Source: JBGSUZ01 sp963677505
GTDB taxonomy: Bacteria > Bacillota > Clostridia > Peptostreptococcales > Acidaminobacteraceae
Length of the DNA stretch: 64,000 nt
NCBI GenBank assembly: GCA_963677505.2
Contig: CAXXWB010000050.1
Coordinates: 1-64,000, forward strand
Direction: 5' to 3'
Shown here piece after piece: positions 9,065 through 17,466 of this stretch; the first letter of the stretch is position 1; each line of letters starts with the position of its first letter. The notes under the pieces are model-generated. The model searched no databases. It was not told where the DNA came from and saw nothing but the letters and a program-made list of their open reading frames with translations. The translations under genes and the position numbers were made by a program.

Positions 9065-10444
9065 ATGAGTTCAAATAGAGAATATTTAAAATTGGACAGA
9101 GTCGCAGGCCCGTTAATCGTCCTCTCTGGCATCAGCGGTGCCGCTTACGGGGAAGTTGTGCGCATTAAAGTCCAAGGTGAAAATGAAAGAATGGGAAAGA
9201 TTATTAAAATTGAAGACGATACCGTTGTTGCCCAAGTATTTGAAGGCACATCAGGTCTCTCTACTACCAATGCAAACGTAAGATTTACAGGAAAACCGTT
9301 TGAATTGGCTCTTTCTCCAGATATTTTAGGCAGAACTTTCAATGGCGTTGGAAAACCTTTAGACGGAGGCGGAGAAATCCTCTCTAAAAAGTTTTACAAC
9401 ATTAACGGTCAACCGATCAACCCAGTAGCAAGAAAGTACCCTAGAAACTACATTCAAACGGGTATTTCTACAATTGACACCTTGTCGACACTTATTCGGG
9501 GTCAAAAATTACCGATTTTCTCAGGAAACGGCATGCCCCACAATGAACTGGCGGCTCAAATTGTTAGACAAGCTAAATTAACAGGTGCAGACGCTGACCG
9601 ATTTGCAGTCGTATTTGCTGCTATCGGCGTAAAACACGACGACGCCGCATTCTTCAGACGCAGCTTTGAAGATTCAGGCGCCATTGACAATGTTGTTATG
9701 TTTGTAAACTTAGCAGACGATCCAATCGTAGAGCGTGTTTCTACGCCAAGATGTGCTCTGACAGCAGCGGAGTACCTTGCCTTTGAAGAAGGTTACCACG
9801 TACTGGTTGTCATGTCGGATATTACATCTTACTGTGAGGCTCTTCGTGAGGTATCATCTGCAAGAGATGAGGTTCCGAGCCGTAAGGGTTACCCAGGTTA
9901 CCTCTATTCTGATTTGGCTTCTCTTTATGAAAGAGCTGGCATGTTAGACGAAAGAGCAGGAAGTATTACATTCCTTCCGATTCTCACAATGCCAAATGAT
10001 GATATTTCTCACCCTATTCCTGACCTTACAGGCTTTATTACAGAGGGACAGGTCGTTCTTGGGAGAGATATTCACCAAGAGAACATTTACCCACCTGTGA
10101 GCATCCTGCCGTCTCTGTCGAGACTTATGAAAGATGGAATCGGTGAAGGATACACCACTAAAGAGCATCCGGACGTAGCGAATCAATTATTTGCTTCTTA
10201 TTCCAAAGTTGAAGAAATCAGATCTTTAGCTCAAATTATTGGGGAAAGTGACCTTTCTGAAATTGACCAAAAGTACATGGAGTTCGGCAGACAATTTGAA
10301 GCTCGCTTTGTTAGACAAGCACCAGACGAAAATAGAGAACTTACCAAGAGTATAGAAATTGGATGGGAACTGCTCAGCTTGTTACCTAAAAATGAACTGG
10401 ACAGACTCAGTGAGGAAATCATTGAAAAATTCTATAAAGGGTGA
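9065..10444 (+). CDS. ntpB: V-type ATPase regulatory subunit B
   Basis: This 459-residue non-catalytic head subunit is alpha-beta-like but lacks a consensus P-loop, as is normal for B. Conserved stretches include GISTIDTLSTLIRGQKLPIFSG, the segment FFRRSFEDSGAIDN and ARDEVPSRKGYPGYLYSDLA. ATG 9065 follows GGGAG (9052-9056) with an 8-nt spacer; the in-frame TTG at 9041 has no ribosome site. Its last codons overlap the candidate upstream starts of ntpD. Confidence 0.97.
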   Translation: MSSNREYLKLDRVAGPLIVLSGISGAAYGEVVRIKVQGENERMGKIIKIEDDTVVAQVFEGTSGLSTTNANVRFTGKPFELALSPDILGRTFNGVGKPLDGGGEILSKKFYNINGQPINPVARKYPRNYIQTGISTIDTLSTLIRGQKLPIFSGNGMPHNELAAQIVRQAKLTGADADRFAVVFAAIGVKHDDAAFFRRSFEDSGAIDNVVMFVNLADDPIVERVSTPRCALTAAEYLAFEEGYHVLVVMSDITSYCEALREVSSARDEVPSRKGYPGYLYSDLASLYERAGMLDERAGSITFLPILTMPNDDISHPIPDLTGFITEGQVVLGRDIHQENIYPPVSILPSLSRLMKDGIGEGYTTKEHPDVANQLFASYSKVEEIRSLAQIIGESDLSEIDQKYMEFGRQFEARFVRQAPDENRELTKSIEIGWELLSLLPKNELDRLSEEIIEKFYKG

Positions 10445-10449
10445 TGGCT

Positions 10450-11115
10450 ATGGCATATAATATGGCGCCAACCAAAGCGAATTTGATTAAATCAAAGGGC
10501 ATGCTGGCTTTTTCGATTCGAGGATTCAACCTTTTAGATAAGAAGCGAAATGTTCTGATCAGGGAGATGATGGGTCTTGTAGGACAAGCCAACATTCTTC
10601 AAGCAGAAATTCAGCAAACTTATAAAGAGGCTTATGACGCGCTAATGATTGCCAATATTACCATTGGTAAAAACCACGTTGAAGAAATCTCGATTTCTGT
10701 TCCGAAGACAGAGAATTATGATGTACTTCTTCAAAGCGTCATGGGCGTTGAAATACCAAGAATCAAGCATTTGCCAATTGAATTGGCACCTGCCTTTGGG
10801 TTATTTAGAACGAATTCTTCCCTAGATATAGCCCTTGAAAAGTTTACTAAGCTGAGAGAACTTCTTTACAATTTGGCAGAAATGGAAACTTCGGTTTACA
10901 AATTGGCAATGGAAATTAAGAAGACTCAGAAGAGAACCAATGCCCTTGAACGTATTCAAATTCCAAAGTACAAGGAAATTGTTAAAGGCATTACAGAGAC
11001 ATTGGAAGAAAAGGAACGAGAAGATTTTGCAAGGCTTAAGAAGCTTAAGAAAAAAGCTGCAGAAAAAGCCAGTAGAGCGAAATTGGATTTGCGCAGTGGT
11101 CAAAATCAGTCTTAG
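10450..11115 (+). CDS. ntpD: V-type ATPase subunit D (central rotor stalk)
   Basis: This 221-residue subunit D forms the long antiparallel coiled coil of the rotor axle. It has the classic N terminus MAPTKANLIKSKG and a C-terminal helix with RTNALERIQIPKYKEIVKGI. It is the last gene of the nine-gene operon and is followed by a terminator. GTG 10441, ATG 10444 and ATG 10450 are all in frame; ATG 10450 is chosen because AAAGGG at 10436-10441 then lies 8 nt upstream. The extra residues of the longer forms would not match the family. Confidence 0.95.
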   Translation: MAYNMAPTKANLIKSKGMLAFSIRGFNLLDKKRNVLIREMMGLVGQANILQAEIQQTYKEAYDALMIANITIGKNHVEEISISVPKTENYDVLLQSVMGVEIPRIKHLPIELAPAFGLFRTNSSLDIALEKFTKLRELLYNLAEMETSVYKLAMEIKKTQKRTNALERIQIPKYKEIVKGITETLEEKEREDFARLKKLKKKAAEKASRAKLDLRSGQNQS

Positions 11116-11143
11116 CTTTTGAATTAAAAAAGCTTACCAAATA

Positions 11144-11200
11144 AAAAAGGCTAGAGACATCTTACTGAAAAGGGAAGATGGCTTTAGTCTTTTTATTTTA
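11144..11200. terminator. Bidirectional terminator between ntpD and the GGDEF gene
   Basis: An imperfect 18-bp stem (one mismatch, three G-U pairs; arms ~11146-11163 and 11175-11192) is flanked by AAAAAA on the left and TTTT-ATTTT on the right. It can end transcription from both convergent genes. Confidence 0.8.
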
Positions 11201-11209
11201 AATGAGTGC

Positions 11210-13414
11210 TTATTGGATGACACACTGATTACGACCGTTATTTTTGCCCTGATACAGAGCGCGATCTGCACGTTTGAAAGCATCTTCCATAGTAGGTTCG
11301 TCTTGATATTCGGAAATTCCGAAGGTCATAGTTACGTTAATGTGGTGCTCATGGAACACAAAGGTATGAGAAGCAATCTGAGTTCTTAGGCGCTCGGCCA
11401 TAATGAGCGCTTCAGAAGCGTCGGTTTCTGTCAGGAGCATCAAAAATTCTTCTCCCCCCCAGCGTGCTATGAAATCCACTTTTCGCAGAAGATTTTTCAT
11501 CATGACTGCCAGCTCTTTTAAAACATAATCACCACAGTCGTGACCGCAAGAGTCGTTAATGTCCTTAAAATGGTCAATGTCTGTAATGATAATGGAAAAG
11601 GGTTTTGTAGAACGCTTAAAACGCTCGCGTTCAAGATCGATTTTCCTAAGCATATAGCGGCGATTATAGAGTTCTGTCAAAGGATCTGTCGTTGAAGAAA
11701 TTTCAAGCTCGTCAATGGCAAGTTTTAAGGCCTCAGACTGTTGTGAATTATTAAGGGCTATGGCGATATAAGAAGCCAAGATTTTGATGGTCTCAATATC
11801 CTGATCGCTGTAAGCGTTCTTGTCATAACTTTGGACCGTCAAGACACCTATAATTTTGTCACCAATGGTAAGCGGGTAGTAGATTAAAGAGTTTGGTTCT
11901 TTGCCATTGGTTTTTCGCCCATAGAGGGGAATCATCATGCGTCCGCAATTTTGAAAGTCATTTTCAATAATAGGTTGCCCTGTACGAATACAAGTGGCTG
12001 CAACTCCGTTAAAGGATTCGATGTTCGCTGAAAAATTAGGCAGTCGGACAGACTCTTCAATAAACATCTTATATTCGATAACCATGGTATCGCTGTTATA
12101 AATCCCGATGCCTAAAATATTCGCATTCATCAATTTTCGAATGTTTTCATAAATGGTATTGAGTACACATTCAACATCTAAAGAAGAGGTGATTTCTTGG
12201 CCGATTTGACTGAGAATAGAGATATTTCTATGAGATTCTTCCAGCTCTAGTGCCTTAGATTCAATCTCTTCATTTTTCTGTTTAAGTTCTACGTTGATGA
12301 GTTTGTGTATTTCGGCATCTTTCTTAGCTTCATCTATTTTGAAGGAATTTGTATATTGATTTAAGTGATCTTCAAGCTCTTTGCTCAGAATTTCTTTGTT
12401 AATACTTAGGTAAAGTTTAAGTTGCTCTGTAGCGGACTTGTAGTCTTCAAATTGTTCATAACAAGTAGCAGCCAACATATGAGACTCTCTCAACAATTCG
12501 TTGGCATTAAGCTCTTTGCCAAGCTTCAAGGCGTGTTCTATATAAGGAAATGCCTCGTGGTAACGTTCTTGGCTGAGTAATAGCTTACCAATTTGAATGT
12601 TGGTGTCAGTGGTTATGTATTTAAGACTGCTTTTTTTTGAATAGGTCAAAGATTTAAGGAAATAGGCCATGGCGTCTTCAAACTTGCCAAGACTTTTGTA
12701 AGACATACCAATGCAGTTGTAACACAGGCTGTAATAATAAGGACCTAAAGGAACGGTTTCTAAAATTTTCAAGGCTGTATGCGCTGTAGAAAGAGCTTCT
12801 TGGTTTTGTCCGAGTTCAATTTGAGTCAGACCGATGTTGGTCATTACAAGGACGTGGGCGCTGTTAGGTGTATCCTTAACGTATTCCAAAGCCTCCTTGA
12901 AATGTTGCAAAGCCTCGTCGTTTCGTTCAAGATAAGAGTAAATAGAGGCTATGTTGTTGAGAAAGACAAAGGCCATAGGAATGCAATCTTCTTCAAAAAG
13001 ATGAATTTGGTGGGAACGAATTAAACCTAGACCTTCATTGTTGGCGGCTAATGCCTTATCTAAGCGACCTAACAGGGCGTTGATAAGCCCAATAACTCTC
13101 AGAGCCAATATATGCCCCTCGGGGTCATTAGATTCTTTAAACCATTCTAGTGCGTTCTTTGCTAGAGGAAGAGCTTCTAAGGCTTGGTCGTGCTTTGCCA
13201 TGATAAAGGATTCTAGTAACATGAACTGATAAGGGGCCTTAGGAGAAGACCCTTCAATGAGAGGCAAATGGTTTTTAGCCTCTAAAAAATAAGCGTACAT
13301 ATCCTCTAAATCTTTATAAGCTGATTGCCATGAGAGCTTAATCAGCAAATCGAAAATGAGGCCAGCATCCTTCTCGGTTTCTAGTTGTTTTTTTAAATGT
13401 TCTATTTCGCTCAT
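11210..13414 (-). CDS. TPR-GAF-GGDEF diguanylate cyclase
   Basis: This 734-residue soluble signalling enzyme should make cyclic di-GMP from GTP. Residues ~1-370 are TPR repeats, followed by a coiled coil (~375-415), a GAF sensor domain (~415-560) and a C-terminal GGDEF domain. The active site reads GGEEF (~653-657), and an RxxD inhibitory site (RKVD) sits five residues before it, so the enzyme is predicted active and product-inhibited. No membrane segment is seen. Start choice: ATG 13414 has GGGAG 12 nt upstream; ATG 13447 is in frame but has no ribosome site. The ligand of the TPR/GAF part is unknown. The gene diverges from kal. Confidence 0.9.
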   Translation of the reverse strand: MSEIEHLKKQLETEKDAGLIFDLLIKLSWQSAYKDLEDMYAYFLEAKNHLPLIEGSSPKAPYQFMLLESFIMAKHDQALEALPLAKNALEWFKESNDPEGHILALRVIGLINALLGRLDKALAANNEGLGLIRSHQIHLFEEDCIPMAFVFLNNIASIYSYLERNDEALQHFKEALEYVKDTPNSAHVLVMTNIGLTQIELGQNQEALSTAHTALKILETVPLGPYYYSLCYNCIGMSYKSLGKFEDAMAYFLKSLTYSKKSSLKYITTDTNIQIGKLLLSQERYHEAFPYIEHALKLGKELNANELLRESHMLAATCYEQFEDYKSATEQLKLYLSINKEILSKELEDHLNQYTNSFKIDEAKKDAEIHKLINVELKQKNEEIESKALELEESHRNISILSQIGQEITSSLDVECVLNTIYENIRKLMNANILGIGIYNSDTMVIEYKMFIEESVRLPNFSANIESFNGVAATCIRTGQPIIENDFQNCGRMMIPLYGRKTNGKEPNSLIYYPLTIGDKIIGVLTVQSYDKNAYSDQDIETIKILASYIAIALNNSQQSEALKLAIDELEISSTTDPLTELYNRRYMLRKIDLERERFKRSTKPFSIIITDIDHFKDINDSCGHDCGDYVLKELAVMMKNLLRKVDFIARWGGEEFLMLLTETDASEALIMAERLRTQIASHTFVFHEHHINVTMTFGISEYQDEPTMEDAFKRADRALYQGKNNGRNQCVIQ

Positions 13415-13558
13415 CAGAATGGTCATCTCCCATATTGCAACAGTCATATTTAACTTATTTTACCACAAATATTACAATACGGTAACTAAATTGCATGTAG
13501 TATATCTGTCGAAATTAGAAAAAATTAAATTAATAATAGAATTGAAAAGGCACATCCC

Positions 13559-13587
13559 TTGCAGAAAATCTGGCTTAGTAATATAAT
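13559..13587 (+). promoter_or_regulatory. Sigma-A promoter of kal-kce
   Basis: TTGCAG (13559-13564), 17-nt spacer, perfect TATAAT (13582-13587), about 50 nt upstream of the kal ATG. Confidence 0.7.
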
Positions 13588-13643
13588 GAGAGAGTATCAG
13601 GAGATATGGTAAGGTCGGGTCCAAACCAAATCGGAGGTATACA

Positions 13644-14033
13644 ATGCACAAATCTATGATTCGCATGAGAATGAGCATGCATGACGCACATTACGGCGGC
13701 AACTTAGTGGACGGCGCAAAAATGTTGAACTTATTCGGAGACGTAGCAACTGAGCTCCTAATCCTACAGGACGGAGACGAAGGTTTGTTTGCAGGCTACG
13801 AAAAAGTTGAATTTTTAGCACCAGTTTTCGCTGGCGATTATATCGAAGCAGTCGGCGAAATCACCACTGTTGGCAATTCATCAAGAAAAATGGTGTTTGA
13901 AGCTAGAAAAGTCATCATTCCAAGACCTGATATCAACGAATCAGCATGCGATGTTCTTGCAGAACCAATTGTGGTTTGCAGAGCGGTAGGAACTTGTGTT
14001 GTTCCTAAAGCTAAACAAAGAAACAACAAGTAG
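13644..14033 (+). CDS. kal: 3-aminobutyryl-CoA ammonia-lyase
   Basis: This 129-residue hot-dog-fold enzyme removes ammonia from L-3-aminobutyryl-CoA to give crotonyl-CoA in lysine fermentation. The N terminus (MIRMRMSMHDAHYGGNLVDG) and the segment VEFLAPVFAGDYIEAVGEI are typical of Kal. The length is normal. ATG 13644 follows CGGAGG. It is 12 nt upstream of kce, the enzyme of the preceding step, which strongly supports the assignment. The other lysine-pathway genes (kamA, kamD/E, kdd) are not in the window. Confidence 0.92.
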   Translation: MHKSMIRMRMSMHDAHYGGNLVDGAKMLNLFGDVATELLILQDGDEGLFAGYEKVEFLAPVFAGDYIEAVGEITTVGNSSRKMVFEARKVIIPRPDINESACDVLAEPIVVCRAVGTCVVPKAKQRNNK

Positions 14034-14045
14034 GAGGGAACCCAG

Positions 14046-14861
14046 ATGGAAAAGTTAATCATCACGGCTGCCCTCACTGGGGCGGAAGTTACGAAAGAAG
14101 CTTGTCCTAATTTGCCAGTAACACCAGATGAGATTGCTCAAGCAGCTTATGAGTGTTGGCAAGCAGGTGCGGCAATCGTACATGTCCATGCAAGAGATGC
14201 AGAGGGCAACCCAACTCAGGACTACGCAGTTTACAAAGAAATTATTGAAAAAACGAAAGCTAAATGTGACATCATCGTTCAACCCTCTACAGGTGGTGCG
14301 ACTTGGCATACAGCAGAACAAAGACTTCAGCCTGTTGACTTAAAACCAGAAATGGCGACGCTCAGCTGTGGAACTTGTAACTTTGGGGACGAAGTATTCA
14401 TGAATCCAGAAGGTTACATGGAAGACTTTGCTAAGAAAATGCAAGAAAATGGCGTTAAGCCAGAATTCGAAATTTTTGAGCGTGGCATGATCGAAAATGC
14501 TAAAAAATTGCTTAAAAAAGGATTGGTTTCTGAGCCAATGCACTTTGATTTTGTACTTGGCGTTCCAGGGGCTTGCCCAGGCAACCCTGAAGATCTCACG
14601 TACATGGTTAATCAACTTCCAGCAGGTTCTACTTGGACTGTAGCAGGGGTTGGTCGTTTCCAATTACCGCTATCTACTCTTGGAATTCTTCTTGGTGGTA
14701 ATGTGCGTGTTGGATTTGAAGACAATATTTACTATACAAAAGGTGTCAAAGCCGAATCTAATGCTCAATTCGTTGAGAGAGTTGCAAGACTTGCCAAAGA
14801 ACTTGGCAGAGAAGTTGCAACGCCAGACGAAGCAAGACAAATTCTTGGTCTTAAAAAATAA
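14046..14861 (+). CDS. kce: 3-keto-5-aminohexanoate cleavage enzyme
   Basis: This 271-residue BKACE-family TIM-barrel enzyme condenses 3-keto-5-aminohexanoate with acetyl-CoA to give acetoacetate and 3-aminobutyryl-CoA. Zn2+ ligands are visible as H46 and H48 in HVHAR, with E225 in RVGFEDN the likely third ligand. ATG 14046 has GGAGGG upstream. BKACE members use several beta-keto acids, but the partner kal gene makes the lysine-pathway substrate the best reading. The gene ends 25 nt before a strong terminator. Confidence 0.94.
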   Translation: MEKLIITAALTGAEVTKEACPNLPVTPDEIAQAAYECWQAGAAIVHVHARDAEGNPTQDYAVYKEIIEKTKAKCDIIVQPSTGGATWHTAEQRLQPVDLKPEMATLSCGTCNFGDEVFMNPEGYMEDFAKKMQENGVKPEFEIFERGMIENAKKLLKKGLVSEPMHFDFVLGVPGACPGNPEDLTYMVNQLPAGSTWTVAGVGRFQLPLSTLGILLGGNVRVGFEDNIYYTKGVKAESNAQFVERVARLAKELGREVATPDEARQILGLKK

Positions 14862-14885
14862 GAAAAGAATAGCCATCCAAACATA

Positions 14886-14920
14886 AAAGCCCCTGTTCTC
14901 ATGAACAGGGGCTTTCTATA
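14886..14920. terminator. Bidirectional terminator between kce and mscL
   Basis: A perfect 12-bp stem, AAGCCCCTGTTC / GAACAGGGGCTT, with loop TCAT is followed by TTCTATA on the plus strand and by TTTATGTTT on the minus strand. It serves kce and the convergent minus-strand mscL. Confidence 0.92.
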
Positions 14921-14982
14921 GTGTTGTCACTAATAGTGAAGTGAAGTCCTTTGGAGAATGCGTTGCCCCAAGGGTATAGCGG

Positions 14983-15420
14983 TTACTTTAATTCGCTGGT
15001 GCAGTGAGGACAACGGGTTGCGTCCTTGTGAATGTCGGTAAAGCAGAAAGGACAAGCTTTCGTTGTAGGCTGTGCGGCAACCACGGGTGCTTTCGGCTTA
15101 AATCGATTCACTTGACGAATGACAATGAAAATACAGAACGCTATAATGAGAAAATCAATGGTAGTATTGAGAAAAAGTCCATAATTAAGTGTTGAGACAC
15201 CAGCTGCTTTTGCTTCGGCAACGGTTTTGAAAGTACCTTCGCCAAGGGTAATGAAAAGGTTTGTAAAGTCGATTTTTCCTAAGACGAGACCGATAAGAGG
15301 CATAATCACATCGTTAACCAGAGAGGTGATTAGTTTGCCAAAGGCACCCCCTATAATAACACCGACTGCTAAGTCAATCACATTGCCCTTAAGGGCAAAT
15401 TCCTTAAATTCTTTCAACAT
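14983..15420 (-). CDS. mscL: Large-conductance mechanosensitive channel with C-terminal zinc ribbon
   Basis: This 145-residue MscL opens under membrane tension to release solutes during osmotic downshock. The N-terminal amphipathic helix and TM1 (KEFALKGNVIDLAVGVIIGGAFG) and TM2 (~residues 84-103) are clear. In place of the usual simple helical tail, residues 121-145 form a zinc-ribbon-like end with C123-x2-C126 and C137-x2-C140. ATG 15420 has GGAGG 9 nt upstream. The gene lies 20 nt downstream of the minus-strand transglutaminase-like gene, so the two are probably co-transcribed. Confidence 0.95.
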   Translation of the reverse strand: MLKEFKEFALKGNVIDLAVGVIIGGAFGKLITSLVNDVIMPLIGLVLGKIDFTNLFITLGEGTFKTVAEAKAAGVSTLNYGLFLNTTIDFLIIAFCIFIVIRQVNRFKPKAPVVAAQPTTKACPFCFTDIHKDATRCPHCTSELK

Positions 15421-15440
15421 GCACAAAATCCTCCTTATAA

Positions 15441-17231
15441 TTAATACTCCAGTACTTTGATGTTGGTGTACTCGCCATATTGTTTGTCTCTGCTGAGATT
15501 AAAATAGGTGGTAATACCATCGCCGCTTTGGAATTCTTCGCCGAGATCGGCCACGATCCAATTGCCGTTAATGTAAAGTTCATTCCAAAAGTGCCCTTCA
15601 TTGTCGTAGGCACCTGTCACAATACGACAAGGTATACCAATACTTCTGAGTAAAGTAGCGTAGAAGTAAGCTAATTCTTCTTCGTTGGCTGAAGAATGTT
15701 CAAATACAGCTACGGGGCTTTTCAAATCTTCAGAGTTGCTCTTTTTATCAAATTGAATATTTTTTTCTATCCACTGATAAATAACCTTTGCTTTTTTATA
15801 AGAGGTTTCCTCTTTGTAGGAAAGAAGGTTTCCTAAATCACTCATTTTTGTTAGATCTGAAGGCACACGACTGCTTGGAATCAAATAGCGGATGTGGTTA
15901 TTGCTAGTATTTAGAATACTAAAAGCCAGAACGTTGTTTTCATCGTAATTGATGATAGGTTCAAAGTTAGGGGTATCCTTTTCTTTAGAAAAAAGACCGC
16001 CAGCTTGGGCTTCTTCAACATAAATATCATGCTTACCAAGACCGAAGGGCAAGTAGATTTTTTGTTCAAACTGTTTGTTTTTAACGGGTACGTAAAAATT
16101 AATAGATTGGCTGTTCTTGCTGACAACTACATTGAATCCCTCGGTAGAAAAATTGGTCCGTCCTTTAAAAACAAAGGAATCGTTAGTCGTTTCATTGGCG
16201 AAAACAGGTTCGTCTAGCTGGATGCCAAGACGGTAAAAATTTTGAAACTCTACATAGTGTTCGTCTCGAGCATCAATGGTCAAACGACTAATTTGAAAAC
16301 TACTAGAAACAGTAGAGACAATGGATTCAGCAGTTTTCTTATCCATATAACTTCCAAATTTAAAATGAAGAATATAAGCGTCTTCTTTCTCCTTGAAGAC
16401 ATAGGTGACCTGATTAAATTTTTGTTTGCCTTCAATTGATGTAGAATAAATAATATAGGCATCTAGGCTTAAGTCTTTAGTATGAACTACATCAGAAATA
16501 TGTGTACTACTTGGAGAAAGTTTTAGAATGTCCTTTTCCGCATTTTCTTCAAGGGTTGAAAGCCTCTCGGAGGCGGATGTCTTCTTGTGAGATAAATTCA
16601 TAGTAAAATATTCAAAATCATCTTTATAACCAAAATAACGGTTGGTTTCGTCGATAGGGTCCCAATGAACTGGAATACTAAAGCGAATACCAAGGTCTGC
16701 AAGGTCTACACGCTTGTAAAAATTATCGCTCTCAATAAAATCAAATTGACTACCTGCAGTACTGTCCGTAAGGATTAAATCACCAGTTTCTTTTTTCCAA
16801 TCGACCTTGTATCGATAAGCTTCCGCAATAAACAGAAGAGGAGCAAATACTCTCTGGTCGCTATAAAATGGACCAGAAGAAATTTCGGAGGTTTTACCGT
16901 TAACTGAAGCAATATTAGATTCTAAGTCTAATTTGACAAAAGTATTATTCTGATATAAAACCACATATCGATCACTTTCTAGTTTCACATAAAGGCCTAA
17001 AGAATTAGCCAATTCGTTAATAGGGACATAGACTTCGTTGCCAAAGACTTGAGGTTCTCTGGAAAAAGTAATTTCGCTGTTGTTGTACTGAATTTTCAAG
17101 TCGCCGCTGTATTGAATATTTGAAGGGGGTTGAGCATCACTAACAGGAACGATGTCCTTGTGGCTCATACTTAATAGGCCCCAAAAAGTAATTGCAATAA
17201 CAATCGCTCCGGGGATTAACCATTTTTTCAC
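15441..17231 (-). CDS. Membrane-anchored stalk-domain/transglutaminase-like protein, catalytic Cys missing
   Basis: This is a 596-residue envelope protein. A signal anchor (residues ~4-24) is followed by a copper-amine-oxidase-N-type stalk domain (~50-160; VYVPINELANSLG and VFAPLLFIAEAYRY) and a middle part of unknown fold. The C-terminal transglutaminase-like domain (~470-575) keeps its His (H547 in GHFWNEL) and Asp (D562 in IVADLG), but the nucleophile position, by alignment to the LLRSIGIP helix, is Glu (E517). It is therefore probably not a classical transglutaminase/protease, and a binding or scaffold role at the wall is an inference. The start at GTG 17231 has AGAGG 8 nt upstream; GTG 17240 overlaps that site. 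Confidence 0.82.
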   Translation of the reverse strand: MKKWLIPGAIVIAITFWGLLSMSHKDIVPVSDAQPPSNIQYSGDLKIQYNNSEITFSREPQVFGNEVYVPINELANSLGLYVKLESDRYVVLYQNNTFVKLDLESNIASVNGKTSEISSGPFYSDQRVFAPLLFIAEAYRYKVDWKKETGDLILTDSTAGSQFDFIESDNFYKRVDLADLGIRFSIPVHWDPIDETNRYFGYKDDFEYFTMNLSHKKTSASERLSTLEENAEKDILKLSPSSTHISDVVHTKDLSLDAYIIYSTSIEGKQKFNQVTYVFKEKEDAYILHFKFGSYMDKKTAESIVSTVSSSFQISRLTIDARDEHYVEFQNFYRLGIQLDEPVFANETTNDSFVFKGRTNFSTEGFNVVVSKNSQSINFYVPVKNKQFEQKIYLPFGLGKHDIYVEEAQAGGLFSKEKDTPNFEPIINYDENNVLAFSILNTSNNHIRYLIPSSRVPSDLTKMSDLGNLLSYKEETSYKKAKVIYQWIEKNIQFDKKSNSEDLKSPVAVFEHSSANEEELAYFYATLLRSIGIPCRIVTGAYDNEGHFWNELYINGNWIVADLGEEFQSGDGITTYFNLSRDKQYGEYTNIKVLEY

Positions 17232-17356
17232 AGAGTTCACCTCTCTTTACTTATACAATATACCATGTTTTTTAAGGGTCTACCCAGTGGTTAGAATTTC
17301 TTTAAAGGAATTTTAATAATTCAGTTTTTTTAAGTGATTTCTTCGGGGAGGAAGGC

Positions 17357-17385
17357 TTGAAAATCAGTTGTTAATGTTGTAGAAT
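17357..17385 (+). promoter_or_regulatory. Sigma-A promoter of rho
   Basis: TTGAAA (17357-17362), a 17-nt spacer and TAGAAT (17380-17385) leave a leader of roughly 75 nt before rho. The same 210-bp intergenic region must also hold the promoter of the divergent minus-strand gene, which I could not pin down. Confidence 0.75.
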
Positions 17386-17466
17386 ACTCTGACTAGTAAA
17401 AAGGATTAAGAACAGTCTAATTCTCTAAGAGACAGGCGTTTTTTATAAATTGTGGAGGTGGCGTTT

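Noticed and set aside
13472..13678. Minus-strand frame of 68 codons between the GGDEF gene and kal
   Set aside because: It overlaps the kal promoter and the kal start, and has no ribosome site or recognisable sequence.
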